Assembly (NCBI GenBank): GCA_041399085.1
Contig: JAWKTM010000070.1
Span: forward strand, 1-38,488
DNA length: 38,488 nucleotides
DNA from: JAWKTM01 sp041399085
GTDB lineage: Bacteria > Planctomycetota > Planctomycetia > Pirellulales > Pirellulaceae
Direction: 5' to 3'
Shown: positions 9,294-19,952 of the stretch, one piece after another
How positions within the stretch are numbered: position 1 is the first letter of the stretch
Layout: each line of letters begins with the position of its first letter
The notes under the pieces: generated by a model
Seen by the model: only the letters and a program-made list of their open reading frames with translations
Database searches by the model: none
Told to the model about the DNA's origin: nothing
Translations under genes and position numbers: made by a program

Positions 9294-9322
9294 TTGCTGG
9301 TTGGGGCAAGCGTGGTTACAAT
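9294..9322 (+). promoter_or_regulatory. Sigma-70-like promoter for the TPR membrane protein gene
   Basis: A TTGCTG (-35, 9294-9299) and TACAAT (-10, 9317-9322) are separated by 17 bases. This would start transcription near 9329 and argues that the gene begins at 9344 or 9392, not at the upstream in-frame start at 9254. Confidence 0.5.
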
Positions 9323-9343
9323 TCCGGCAACTTTCGCCAGATT

Positions 9344-9973
9344 ATGCAACTGGTGAAAACTTCCAGGTACGGAAGCCGGAGTTGCGTTGGGATGCGTGCG
9401 GCGTTGCTGTTAACTTGCCTTTGGCCGGGACTTGCCCCACTTTGGTGGCGCGGGGAGCGGGCCGGAGTGGCAGTGGCAGTCGCTTTCTCCGCGTGGCTGA
9501 ACTTGGCTTTGGCCGCGAAATTCGTGTGGCCCGAGCTGCTTTCGCCTCTGTTTGCCTCATTGGTATGGGGCTTGCTCTTGCTGTTTTGGGTGGCCGGCAT
9601 CTGCCATTCTGCCAGTCGGCTGTCGAAGATGTTCGGCGGCGATGGCAGTGTGGAAAATGACCGGTTGTTTCTGCGAGCTCAGGCGGAATACTTACAAGGC
9701 AACTGGTACGAGGCGGAAACGTTGTTGAATAATCTGCTCGACCGGCAGCCTCGCGATATCGAGGGCCGACTGTTGCTCGCGACTTTGCTTCGCCACACTC
9801 GACGAATCCCGGAAGCGCGGGAACAATTAAAAGCGCTGGGACGTTACGACGGCGCGGCCAGATGGATGGTCGAGATTCATCGGGAGGCTCGCTTGCTGAG
9901 CCGAATCGCCGAGGAATCCCTACGATCCGACGAACCTGCGTCCGACACACAACCGGCCTCGCAAGCAGCCTGA
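9344..9973 (+). CDS. TPR-containing membrane protein
   Basis: The product begins with two or three hydrophobic segments (AALLLTCLWPGLAPLWW, AGVAVAVAFSAWLNLALAA, LFASLVWGLLLLFWVAGI), followed by a soluble part with a tetratricopeptide-like pair: DRLFLRAQAEYLQGNWYEAE and an IEGRLLLATLLRHTRRIPEA repeat. Such proteins usually act as membrane-bound scaffolds; no partner is evident. The frame opens at 9254, but a promoter at 9294-9322 would exclude that start. The ATG at 9344 lies about 15 bases past the expected transcription start. The ATG at 9392, with GGAG 10 bases upstream, is an equally good alternative. Function unknown. Confidence 0.7.
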   Translation: MQLVKTSRYGSRSCVGMRAALLLTCLWPGLAPLWWRGERAGVAVAVAFSAWLNLALAAKFVWPELLSPLFASLVWGLLLLFWVAGICHSASRLSKMFGGDGSVENDRLFLRAQAEYLQGNWYEAETLLNNLLDRQPRDIEGRLLLATLLRHTRRIPEAREQLKALGRYDGAARWMVEIHREARLLSRIAEESLRSDEPASDTQPASQAA

Positions 9974-10007
9974 TTTCAGGCGAACCTGGTGACGAAGTTC
10001 GACGACC

Positions 10008-10024
10008 GGACGGCTTATCCGTCC
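10008..10024 (+). other. Short hairpin upstream of clpC
   Basis: GGACGG and CCGTCC form a perfect 6-bp stem around CTTAT. It is followed by TATGTTT rather than a proper T tract, so it is at best a weak terminator of the TPR gene. A TTGACA at 10030 has no matching -10 at 16-18 bases. I see no CIRCE or CtsR-like operator ahead of clpC. Confidence 0.2.
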
Positions 10025-10198
10025 TATGTTTGACAAACTAGAAGAAAACGGAGTTTTCCAACAACGCGACTGAGGCTCTGAGACAACACGCCAGACTCCA
10101 TCGTTTACGATCCAGTCCATCGAGTTGACGCCAACCAGCCGCGGCTGCGTGATTCGGCTCACACCGACGAAGCTCACAAACGCCGAGGGAAGAAACTG

Positions 10199-12295
<2,097 letters not shown>

Positions 12296-12310
12296 GAACA
12301 TGAAGCGCGC

Positions 12311-12754
12311 GTGATGGAAAGCATCGAGCGGGTGTTCCGCCCCGAGTTCCTAAACCGGTTGGACGAGGCGATCATCTTCCGTCATTTGACGAACGAGGAT
12401 CTGAAGCTCGTGATCGACTTGGAATTGGGCAAGGTTCGCGAGCGGTTGCATGACCGCGGCTACGACTTGGTCCTGACCGAAGACGCCAAGGAGTTCCTCA
12501 TCCGCCGCGATGTGGTCAAGGACAACGACGAGCACGATTTCGGCGCCCGGCCGTTGCGTCGCGCGATCGAGGCTCGGGTCGAGGATCCGTTGGCCGAGGA
12601 GCTGTTGCGTGGCGAGTTCAACGGCAAGGACACGATCGTGGTCGACGCGGTGCGCGACGACGAAGGCAAGCTCCGCCGCTTGATTTTCAAGGGCGAAGTT
12701 CGCGGCAAGCAGGAGCCCGAACCAGTTGGCGCGGGCACCGAATCGGCCGACTAG
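12311..12754 (+). CDS. clpC: ClpC C-terminal segment, separated from clpC by compensating indels
   Basis: The 147 residues continue the second AAA+ domain exactly where the upstream piece stops: VMESIERVFRPEFLNRLDEAIIFRHL is the sensor-1/FRPEFLNR block, and DFGARPLRRAIEARVEDPLAEELL is the sensor-2 C-terminal small domain. It is in the same frame as the upstream piece; only about 17 codons between them read in another frame. On its own it has no plausible start or ribosome site, so it should be read as the end of clpC (10199-12754, about 850 residues in total), not as an independent gene. The ClpP-interaction loop and all other core motifs are in or before the upstream piece. The gene ends about 27 bases before a strong terminator. 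Confidence 0.85.
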   Translation: MMESIERVFRPEFLNRLDEAIIFRHLTNEDLKLVIDLELGKVRERLHDRGYDLVLTEDAKEFLIRRDVVKDNDEHDFGARPLRRAIEARVEDPLAEELLRGEFNGKDTIVVDAVRDDEGKLRRLIFKGEVRGKQEPEPVGAGTESAD

Positions 12755-12780
12755 GTTCGCCTTCGAGTGATTGAACCACC

Positions 12781-12815
12781 AAAGCCCGCGAGCGGCAGCG
12801 TTCGCGGGCTTTTTT
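12781..12815 (+). terminator. Rho-independent terminator of clpC
   Basis: A perfect 11-bp stem (AAAGCCCGCGA / TCGCGGGCTTT) closes a 10-base loop and is followed by a run of six T (12810-12815). It lies 27 bases after the clpC stop, so it separates clpC from def-fmt. Confidence 0.92.
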
Positions 12816-12982
12816 CGTGTTTGGTTCAGCGAATGCCATGTGGCTGGCGGTCGTTACCTTCGCCGAGTGCGGTGTAGCGAAAGCAGTGTTGAACCTATAA
12901 TCCGCTGCAAATTCTTTCCGCTCTCGTTCGCGGTTTTTGTGAAACGGCGTTCTCCGAGGGAACGCTTCGAGGAAAAACGGTC

Positions 12983-13561
12983 TTGAAAATCATCACGTAT
13001 CCCCATCCCACGTTGCGGCATCCGTCGAAGCCCGTGAAGCGCGTGGACGCCGAGCTGAAGCAGATCGTCGCGCGGATGTTCGAACTGATGTACGAGTCGA
13101 ATGGCGTCGGCTTGGCGGCGAATCAAGTTGACCTGCCGCTACGGTTGTTCGTTGCCAATTTGGAGGCCGATCCCGAGAAGGGCGAGCCGCTGGTGTTTAT
13201 CAATCCGGTCATCAGCCGCCCGAAAGGATCGGTCGAACAAGAGGAAGGCTGCTTGAGTCTGCCGGGACTTTACGGCCCGGTGATTCGCCCCAAGCAAGTT
13301 CGCATCACGGCCTACACCATGTCGGGCGAAGCGATCGATGCCACGGTATCGGGGCTGTTGGCTCGCGTCGTGCAACACGAAACGGATCACTTGGACGGCG
13401 TGCTGTTCTTTGATCGCATGCCGCCCTCGCGGCAAACCAAGCTGCGCGGGCCGCTCAGCGATTTTGAAGCCGAGTTCACTAATCGTCGGAAAGTGGGCGA
13501 GATTCCGGAGGACATGGAACTCGCTCGACGCCTGACCGAATGGGAGCAGCGTTACTGCTGA
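12983..13561 (+). CDS. def: Peptide deformylase
   Basis: Peptide deformylase removes the formyl group from the N-terminal methionine of new proteins, using a bound metal ion. All three family motifs are present: GVGLAANQ (residues 41-48), EGCLS (88-92, whose Cys binds the metal) and HETDH (132-136, two His ligands and the catalytic Glu). The length of 192 residues is normal. The start is a TTG at 12983, with GAGGA about 9 bases upstream. It is followed after 8 bases by fmt, which adds the formyl group, the classic def-fmt pair. The upstream clpC terminator means the pair needs its own promoter, probably in 12816-12960, but I could not identify one. Confidence 0.96.
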   Translation: MKIITYPHPTLRHPSKPVKRVDAELKQIVARMFELMYESNGVGLAANQVDLPLRLFVANLEADPEKGEPLVFINPVISRPKGSVEQEEGCLSLPGLYGPVIRPKQVRITAYTMSGEAIDATVSGLLARVVQHETDHLDGVLFFDRMPPSRQTKLRGPLSDFEAEFTNRRKVGEIPEDMELARRLTEWEQRYC

Positions 13562-13569
13562 GCCGCGCG

Positions 13570-14538
13570 ATGCGTTTGCTGATGATGGGAACCGGCCCGT
13601 TCGCGGCGCCGACGTTTGAAACGTTGCTGGACGGGCCGCACGAAGTGTTGGGCCTTGTGACCCGTCCCGTGCCGCCGGCGGTTGGTCGTCGCAAAGTGCC
13701 CGAAAATCCGATGCGCGATGTGGCGGTGGCTCGCGGAGTCGAGCTGTTCGAGCCGGACAGCATCAACGCGACCGAGTCGATCGAGCGACTCGCCGCTTGG
13801 AATGCCGATCTGTTGGTCGTCTGCGATTACGGCCAGATTCTCAGCCGCGAAGCTCTCGGCACGTCGCGGCTGGGCGGCATCAATCTACATGGTTCGCTGC
13901 TGCCTCGGCATCGCGGCGCCGCGCCCGTTCATTGGGCGATTTGGGAGGGCGATGCGGAAACGGGCGTCAGCGTGATTCACATGACACCGCGGCTGGACGG
14001 CGGCCCGATTTTGACTACCCGACGAATGCCGATCGGACCCGACGATACCACGGCGTCGCTCGAACCACGTTTGGCCGAACTGGGCGTTGGAGCCGTATCG
14101 GAAGCGATCGCGATGCTCGAATCATGGGACGGCGTCAGTTCGATTGGCGAGCCGCAGGATGCAGCGCGGGTTACCAAGGCGCCGAGGCTGAACAAGCAAG
14201 TTGGCCAAGTCGACTGGAGTCAGCCGGCCGCACGCATCGAACGGCAAGTCCGAGCGCTTCAGCCCTGGCCCGGCACTTACACGAACTGGAATCGCGACGG
14301 CGAAGCGTTGCGGCTGATCCTGGATCGCGTCCACGTCGTCCGCGAATTGGCCACCGAATCTAGGCCGGGCGAATCCAAGCCAGGCGAAGTCGTAGTGAGC
14401 GACGGCCAGCAATTGGTGATCGCCACGGGGGAAGGCTGCCTCCGCATCGAGCGGATTCAACCCGCCGGCAAACGCGTGATGGAAGTGGCCGAGTTTCTCC
14501 GAGGCAAATCCGTGCCGGTCGGAACTTGTTTCGAATAG
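13570..14538 (+). CDS. fmt: Methionyl-tRNA formyltransferase
   Basis: The enzyme transfers a formyl group from 10-formyltetrahydrofolate to Met-tRNA(fMet) for translation initiation. The catalytic set is visible: Asn105 and His107 in GGINLHGSLLPRHRGAAPVH, and Asp143 in TPRLDGGPIL. The SLLPRHRG loop is the formyl-folate binding signature. The C-terminal OB-like domain (from about residue 205) binds tRNA. The ATG at 13570 gives 322 residues, starts MRLLMMGTGPFA as expected for the Rossmann-like domain, and lies 8 bases after def. An upstream in-frame ATG at 13540 lies inside def and is less likely. It is one of the clearest calls in the window. Confidence 0.96.
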   Translation: MRLLMMGTGPFAAPTFETLLDGPHEVLGLVTRPVPPAVGRRKVPENPMRDVAVARGVELFEPDSINATESIERLAAWNADLLVVCDYGQILSREALGTSRLGGINLHGSLLPRHRGAAPVHWAIWEGDAETGVSVIHMTPRLDGGPILTTRRMPIGPDDTTASLEPRLAELGVGAVSEAIAMLESWDGVSSIGEPQDAARVTKAPRLNKQVGQVDWSQPAARIERQVRALQPWPGTYTNWNRDGEALRLILDRVHVVRELATESRPGESKPGEVVVSDGQQLVIATGEGCLRIERIQPAGKRVMEVAEFLRGKSVPVGTCFE

Positions 14539-14590
14539 ACGAGCAGACGCCGTATTCGTTCCAACGGCGCCGCCGCATCGGAGCTTCGCT

Positions 14591-14632
14591 TGTGGGGTGC
14601 TCCGCCTTGTCGGAGCTTTCGTGTCGCCCACA
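14591..14632. terminator. Possible bidirectional hairpin between fmt and the convergent hydrolase gene
   Basis: GCTCCG/CGGAGC (14599-14616) forms a 6-bp stem nested inside a TGTGGG/CCCACA outer pair. There is only a short TTT after the inner stem, so termination is uncertain; its position between convergent genes is what suggests the role. Confidence 0.3.
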
Positions 14633-14675
14633 AACCAACATCCCACTCAACACCACGCCGCTCCCACGCAATAAC

Positions 14676-16304
14676 TCACGGCGCATTCGCCGCCTCCAAC
14701 TTCGCCTGCCAAAAATCGCGGGCAGCTCGGTGATAGCGGAGCACTTCCGCATGTTGCTTCGGATCGTCCAGCTTCAGCCGCCGCGCTCGCTCGGTCACCC
14801 AATCCAGAAAGAACTGAGCCGACGCTCGGCTGATCCGCGGCTGATAGCCGATCTGCACGTAGTACGGCCCCGTCATCGCGAATCGAAACGTCTTGGGGTT
14901 GTTCGTAACCGCACGAATCACCAGCCAGCCGCTTTCGTTGAACGTCACGGGCGGCAACCGACCGCCGGCTCGGGCGTAATCCTCCAGGCGAACTTCGTCC
15001 ACGACCTCGCCGTTGCGAATCACTTCCAAGTACGCGATCTTCTCCTTCGTCGACAGCTTCAGCGCCGGTATCAATTCGATCGACTGACCGGCGTCGGCCG
15101 TAAAAACGTGGCCCGGCAATTCACCATTCACTTCGGGACGCAGCAGCGGTCCGTTGGTAATCACCACGCGGCCGGCTCGCAGCCCCGCCCACCAATTGGC
15201 ATAGCTGAAGTCATCGCCGCAATGCACATAGACGCGGTTGTATCCGACCGGATTCTTTAGCACGCCCGACGCGCTGCCAGCCGACGGCGGCATCCGCACA
15301 CCACAATTCAGCAGATGGAAATAGATGGCTTGCGACCAGCGTCCATTGCCGTGTGGATCGGGATAGGTGATACGCTCCCGCGGCTTACCCCAAGCCTCGT
15401 TCGAGAGCATCTCGTCTCGTTGCAGATGATTGTTGGCCACGCCGATCGAGTGCGTCATGCCGCTGGCAACCCAAATCGGCATGTCCCACCAAAACGGCTT
15501 CTCGATATCCACATGCAGCGGCGCAGACTCGCCAGCGGTCAAGCGATTGACGGGTGGTTCGTCGCCCGACTCACCATTCTCCGCGGATTCGGGCGTGGCC
15601 GCCGACTTTCGCGCCAGCTTCAGAAACTCGACCGGCGAAGGATATTCACGCGAGGCGCCCGTAATTGCCAGCGGCTGTTCCAAATTGAAGTACAGCAGCG
15701 CGCCACCTTCGCGTTCGTCCTCGCCGGCCAACAGATGCGCGAAGTAGTGTTCGCCATACTGATGCAGCGCGTGTTCGGGCAACCCACGCTCGGCCCAATG
15801 ATTATTGTCGTTCCACCAAGTAATCACGGGCGCGACATGCAAGTCCTCGGCACGCATCAACAGCTCGATGTCGTCCGGCGAGCGGTGAATATGCAAGTCG
15901 CCCGACCACCAACCTTCAGATTTCATATCCACGAAGCGGCTCAGCGCCACTTCGTGATTGTCCCCGGCATTCGGCTCGATAATGAAATGCCCGTGGTGCG
16001 TCCGGTATTCAGGGCCCCGCTCGATCTCGAAACGATAGGTGCCGGTCTTCAGCTTCAGGATGGCTTTGCCGGGAAAGACGAAATGATCGTTCCAATACGG
16101 ATAATCCCGCACGCGAACCGGCCGCCCCTGTTCGTCTCGCAGATGCATCCGGGCCGGCGTGAGTTGCCCGTTCTCGTCAACGGTGCGAATCTCCAACTCG
16201 CCCCCGGCAGCGTGAGCTCGGTCTACCATCGCCCCGCCTAAGCCGTTCAGCACCCCGGCGACGATCAGCGACACCCCCAAGCATCGGGCGGTTTTCCAAG
16301 GCAT
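14676..16304 (-). CDS. Exported CehA/McbA-family metallohydrolase
   Basis: The 542-residue product has a signal peptide (MPWKTARCLGVSLIVAGVLNG...AHA), an N-terminal carboxypeptidase-regulatory-like beta domain (ELEIRTVDENGQLTPARMHLRDEQG), and a PHP-like hydrolase domain starting at WWSGDLHIHRSPDDIELLM (GDLHIH at residues 135-140). Further potential metal-binding or active-site blocks are APVITWWNDNNHW and SGMTHSIGVANNH. CehA and McbA hydrolyse carbaryl, but planctomycete members have unknown natural substrates. The ATG at 16304 has GAGGAG about 9 bases upstream and starts a clean signal peptide; the ATG at 16346 is the longer alternative. It is transcribed convergently with fmt and has no functional neighbours. 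Confidence 0.82.
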   Translation of the reverse strand: MPWKTARCLGVSLIVAGVLNGLGGAMVDRAHAAGGELEIRTVDENGQLTPARMHLRDEQGRPVRVRDYPYWNDHFVFPGKAILKLKTGTYRFEIERGPEYRTHHGHFIIEPNAGDNHEVALSRFVDMKSEGWWSGDLHIHRSPDDIELLMRAEDLHVAPVITWWNDNNHWAERGLPEHALHQYGEHYFAHLLAGEDEREGGALLYFNLEQPLAITGASREYPSPVEFLKLARKSAATPESAENGESGDEPPVNRLTAGESAPLHVDIEKPFWWDMPIWVASGMTHSIGVANNHLQRDEMLSNEAWGKPRERITYPDPHGNGRWSQAIYFHLLNCGVRMPPSAGSASGVLKNPVGYNRVYVHCGDDFSYANWWAGLRAGRVVITNGPLLRPEVNGELPGHVFTADAGQSIELIPALKLSTKEKIAYLEVIRNGEVVDEVRLEDYARAGGRLPPVTFNESGWLVIRAVTNNPKTFRFAMTGPYYVQIGYQPRISRASAQFFLDWVTERARRLKLDDPKQHAEVLRYHRAARDFWQAKLEAANAP

Positions 16305-16514
16305 CCGTCCCGGCTCCTCGATAATTTGCGGTTTGAAACATGCCACGCCAACGCGCGCGACACTTGAAAGCTTAGCATCCGCAAGTCCGCCGCGCCCCTC
16401 GATAATTCACCGGCAGCTAGTTCCGCAATCGCCCGAGCCCAACGTATTGGATGACTCGGACTGCGCGCGTTTCCATCCACAGGCGATGGATGCCCAATCG
16501 CGTCGCACGCCGCC

Positions 16515-16976
16515 ATGGCTTCCAAGCTCGTGGAACTTTCACCCGAAACCTCGATGCCCACTCCATTTGCAACGAGTCGCATCTCTATACTGACCAACTG
16601 CGGTCGGTTGAATGGCATGGAGTCATGCTCCGTTGCATTTTCATTTGGAAAACAAACCAGGAAGTGTACCGCGGCTCTCGTCGTTGCCGTTAGTGGCCTG
16701 AGTCTCCATAGGGATATTGCTCGTAGCAACGATGATGTTGTTCCCTCGTTCCGATTGGGGTCTGGTTGCACGCTTGTGAACTTGTCCCTCAACTGCCATT
16801 CGCCGGGATCAGCAACCATTCGCGGATCAGCAATATTCGCGGATCAACAGCCATTTCGCCCGGATCAACAACCATTCGCGGGCCAGCCAACGATGCCGAC
16901 CACCTTTGATGTGGTTGTGACTGCTCCTTTCAAGCCGACAGCCGCGGTTTATTTGCCAAACCGCCGACAGCTGTAG
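16515..16976 (+). pseudogene. Possible frame-disrupted secreted protein with DQQPF repeats
   Basis: An open frame of 153 codons contains a hydrophobic stretch (CTAALVVAVSGLSL) followed by Gln/Pro-rich repeats. In the DNA, about 18-base units of the form GATCARCAACCATTCGCG recur between 16790 and 16880 and encode DQQPFA. The first units read DQQPFADQQ in one frame and the later units read ADQQPFRPDQQPFAG in another, because the second unit is 17 instead of 18 bases long. The tail reads TFDVVVTAPFKPTAAVY. This suggests a gene whose frame has been lost by one or more indels, either real decay or sequencing error. I do not recognise the family, and the start is a guess. Confidence 0.35.
16790..16880 (+). 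repeat. Tandem repeat of about 18 bases encoding DQQPFA
   Basis: Four GATC-starting units begin at 16807, 16825, 16842 and 16863, with lengths 18, 17, 21 and 18. They are preceded by a diverged unit at 16790-16806 (CAACTGCCATTCGCCGG). Confidence 0.65.
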
Positions 16977-17464
16977 TGACGATCGAGTCAATCGCTCCGG
17001 GGGAAGCGATCGGGGCCCTGTGACTATCCCAGGTCGTTCTGGGTCACTTTCGACGCCCAGCATCAGCTCTTACCATCTCTCGCACCTGCCGGCAATCCAG
17101 TATCGGCACATACGCGGCTCTCCTTTACATTGCTCCCGAAACTTCGCAAACAATGTCATATCTTCGTGACATGTCCTACAGAATCCTTAATCACGCTCGA
17201 TGAAGTGGATGCCGTCCGTGAGGGCGGCTCCATTTCAAGGTTGTCTTTCTGCCCAGCGATGCGTCCAGCCAGGACGGGCGAACCACAGACGGAACGCCAC
17301 CGGCCAAGGGCTGAGGCTCGCGAGAAAATCAAAATGGAAGCGGAAAGTCGCGGAACGCTGATTGCCATTCTTGAAATGGAATGCCTCAACAAGCCGACAA
17401 TTACGGCACTGGAAAAACCAGCACTATGAGAAAACGCAAACCATTGCCGCCAAGGGTAAAACGA

Positions 17465-17947
17465 ATGAATCGCCAGGGGCGGCTCGCTTCGGCACGAACC
17501 TGGCTGCCGACCTATACGGGCAAGAACATCTTGCAAGGTTATTGCAGGCACTTCGCCGTGGATTGGCGATGTGCGGCCATCGAACTAGCGCAACTCGGCG
17601 TCACACTTGATCCAGCGTATTTAGCCCAACGGGAACTTACCGAACGCGAAATGATCAAAACACGGAAACAACGCAAGCAACAACGAGAGGCCAGTGCCAA
17701 CGAACATTGGCATCCCTACACCGACGCGTACACAGCCTATCTCGCCGACGACTTTGCAGCCCTTCATGACCTCGAGCAGCAAGAGGCGGCGTTCATGGCA
17801 CGCGGACTGGATTCTTATAACAGTGAATCGAGTTCGGCAACTCGCTGCTCGAAATGGGCCAATGCCGTATCGACGGGTTCGGGCTGCTCCATGTCCACGC
17901 CCGCCGCTCGCAGCAAGTCCAGAGGGTCGAGCGAACACCCGCCCTGA
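17465..17947 (+). CDS. Small conserved planctomycete hypothetical protein
   Basis: The product from the ATG at 17465 begins MNRQGRLASARTWLPTYTGKNILQGYCRHFAVDWRCAAIELAQLGVTLDP. From memory this resembles a small family widespread in planctomycetes whose members share a W-x-x-x-Y-(T/S)-G-K-x-(I/L)-x-x-G-Y block, then a Val-Asp-x-x-Cys-Ala block; function unknown. A Lys/Arg/Gln-rich helix follows (REMIKTRKQRKQQREA). AAGGG lies 8 bases before this ATG. The frame is also open upstream to 17381, with an ATG at 17426 that overlaps the stop of a small upstream frame. The last 44 or so residues are encoded antisense to the end of pepF and have no family character. A TAA in another frame at 17818-17820 may mark the true end if one base is wrong here. 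Confidence 0.6.
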   Translation: MNRQGRLASARTWLPTYTGKNILQGYCRHFAVDWRCAAIELAQLGVTLDPAYLAQRELTEREMIKTRKQRKQQREASANEHWHPYTDAYTAYLADDFAALHDLEQQEAAFMARGLDSYNSESSSATRCSKWANAVSTGSGCSMSTPAARSKSRGSSEHPP

Positions 17948-19617
17948 AGGAAATTCAGATACGCCGTTAACTCGCTCTCTCCACCCTGCAAGACACGTCG
18001 GCTGAGTGCAATCGCCGCGGACATCCCCGTCGCGTATTTATACACATAGAACGCACGGTAAAAGTGGGGAATGCGAAAACATTCCAGACTCAGTTCGTTG
18101 TCGATTTTAAAGTCGGGGCCAAAGTATTGCTCCAGCAGTTTCCGGTAGGCGTCCTTAAACGCTTGCACCGTTAGCGCTTCTCCGGCCTCGGCCATTTCAT
18201 GCGTTATCTTCTCAAACTCGGCAAACATTGTCTGACGCACAATCGTGCCTCGCATATCGTCGATCTCGCGATTCAACAAGTAAGCTCGTTCGCGATCGTC
18301 GCGGGCGCGTTCCAGCAGATGGTGTGTTAGCAATTGCTCGTTAAAGGTGCTGGCCACTTCCGCCACGAAGATCGTGTAGCTGTAATAGGGAAATGGTTGG
18401 TGCTTGGACGAGTAATACGAATGCATGGAATGACCGGCTTCATGGGCCAAGGTATACACGTCGTTCAGCACCTCCGGCTTGTAGTTCATCAGGATGTACG
18501 GATCGCCATCGAACGAACCGCAACTGAAAGCGCCGCTCTGTTTCCCCTGATTCGGATAGCGGTCGCACCATCGGCCTCGCAAACCGCCTTCCAGAATCTG
18601 ACAGTATTCGTCACCCAGCGGTTTCAACGCGGCAAGAATGACCTTAACCGCTTGATCCCACGTGTGACGTTTTTCGAGCTCGCTGATAATGGGGATATAT
18701 GTGTCGTAGTGATGAATGTCGCGCAATTTCATCTTGCGGCGACGCAACTCGTAGTAACGATGAACGGCTGGCAAGCGACCGTGAACCGAAGCGATGAGTT
18801 TTTCGTACACGCTGCGGGGAACATTGTCCGGGAATAGAGCCGCGTCCAGCGCGCTGGCATAATTGCGAGCCTTGGCATAATAGCAATCTTTGTGAATGGA
18901 CCCGGCAAGCGTGGCCGCAAGTGTGTTCTCGTGATTCTGAAACTGTTCGTAATACTGATGGAAAGCGCTCTTGCGCACATTGCGACTTGGCGACTGTAGC
19001 AACTGTAGGAATGTGGAATTTCCCAGTTCGACGCGTTCCCCCTTCTCGTTCTCTACCAATCCAAACTTGAGATCGGCGTCCAGGAGTTGGCGAAACGCCT
19101 TGCCGGCCGCTTGTGCCATCTCCCCCTGCATGGCCAATAATTCTTCCTCCTTGTGTCCCAGCGTGTGTGGCTTGAATCGCAGCGTGCGTTCCAACTGCAG
19201 GCGATACGCTTCAAGCTCCGGGGCCGACAACAATTTCTTCATTTTGGCATTGGGAATCGCCATAATCTCAGGGCGAATGAAGCTGGCAGCCTGGCTGGCC
19301 TTCGTCGACAATGCCTGGAATCGCCCCATCATCGCTTGATATTCATTGTTGGTTTGGTCTTCCGTGGTCTTCAAGAAGGCGTAAACGCCCAACCGTTCGG
19401 CCAATCGGTCGAATTCGTGATCGAATGCCAGGCACTCGGCCAACACGGCGGCGCTTTCGCCCAGTCGCCCACGAAACGCACCAAAACCGCCTACCAATTT
19501 GTCCAGCTTCTTGAAGTCACTTTCCCAGGCGGCGTTGTCGGCGTAAAGACTCGACAGATCCCAAGTGTCATCGACCTTGGTTTTTGAACGAGGTGGTAGA
19601 CGTTTGATCTTCGACAT
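17815..19617 (-). CDS. pepF: Oligoendopeptidase F (M3 family zinc peptidase)
   Basis: This cytoplasmic metallopeptidase cleaves short peptides. The zinc site is intact: HEAGH at residues 392-396 gives two His ligands and the catalytic Glu, and Glu420 in FVAEVASTFNE is the third ligand. The Gly/Tyr-rich substrate loop (CSLDPLDLLRAAGVDM, SAAIALSRR) and the N-terminal helical domain are also typical of the M3B subfamily. From the ATG at 19617 the protein is 600 residues, the normal length. The frame continues upstream to 19944, but those 109 codons lack any family similarity. The stop overlaps the end of the small plus-strand gene. It has no signal peptide. Confidence 0.92.
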   Translation of the reverse strand: MSKIKRLPPRSKTKVDDTWDLSSLYADNAAWESDFKKLDKLVGGFGAFRGRLGESAAVLAECLAFDHEFDRLAERLGVYAFLKTTEDQTNNEYQAMMGRFQALSTKASQAASFIRPEIMAIPNAKMKKLLSAPELEAYRLQLERTLRFKPHTLGHKEEELLAMQGEMAQAAGKAFRQLLDADLKFGLVENEKGERVELGNSTFLQLLQSPSRNVRKSAFHQYYEQFQNHENTLAATLAGSIHKDCYYAKARNYASALDAALFPDNVPRSVYEKLIASVHGRLPAVHRYYELRRRKMKLRDIHHYDTYIPIISELEKRHTWDQAVKVILAALKPLGDEYCQILEGGLRGRWCDRYPNQGKQSGAFSCGSFDGDPYILMNYKPEVLNDVYTLAHEAGHSMHSYYSSKHQPFPYYSYTIFVAEVASTFNEQLLTHHLLERARDDRERAYLLNREIDDMRGTIVRQTMFAEFEKITHEMAEAGEALTVQAFKDAYRKLLEQYFGPDFKIDNELSLECFRIPHFYRAFYVYKYATGMSAAIALSRRVLQGGESELTAYLNFLQGGCSLDPLDLLRAAGVDMEQPEPVDTALAHFEQRVAELDSLL

Positions 19618-19952
19618 GAGATGTTCCGTTCTTCTCGTAGTGCGGCATCCAGACGGAAAACGATGGGGGCGCTGCCCAATTTCCGCCGGCCATGATAGGC
19701 CGATCGTCCCTCGCCAGCGAGGCCCTTGCGATCGAGCTGCCCGCCCGATCGGTCGCCGGCAGTGCGCGGCCTCAAGCCGCGCTGGCGTGATTCGCGTGGC
19801 ATTGATCGCCTCGTGGTTAAAACGCTCTCCGATCCAACAATTTGCCGCCAGATCAACGCCCGCCGTCTCGCTCGACTTCGACGGAACGCCGATCAATCCC
19901 AAGGACACTCTCCTAGCGAAACTCCCTTTTGATCTCGGCGCCACCGCATCCC
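19618..19952. other. Divergent intergenic region between pepF and the TPR-sulfotransferase gene
   Basis: Several frames stay open across this stretch, including an in-frame extension of pepF to 19944, but none looks like protein. Transcription in both directions must start here. I found no convincing -35/-10 pair or operator. Confidence 0.35.

Larger units (their letters stand above)
16305..17464. other. 1.1-kb region without an intact recognisable gene
   Basis: This long stretch holds a probable broken reading frame with repeats (16515-16976) and a 99-codon open frame (17130-17429) whose stop overlaps an ATG at 17426 as ATGA. The latter is not recognised and its N-terminal half has no protein character, though its last 30 residues (MEAESRGTLIAILEMECL...) could be a real small peptide. 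I see no promoter or RNA gene. Confidence 0.4.

Noticed and set aside
10030..10058. TTGACA upstream of clpC as a promoter
   Set aside because: The expected -10 position reads GTTTTC, which is no match.
15315..16241. A 308-codon open frame on the plus strand
   Set aside because: It is antisense to the CehA-like hydrolase and shows no protein signature.
17130..17429. A 99-codon ORF ahead of the small planctomycete gene
   Set aside because: Most of the translation has no protein character; only the ATGA overlap at its end is suggestive, so it is mentioned but not called.
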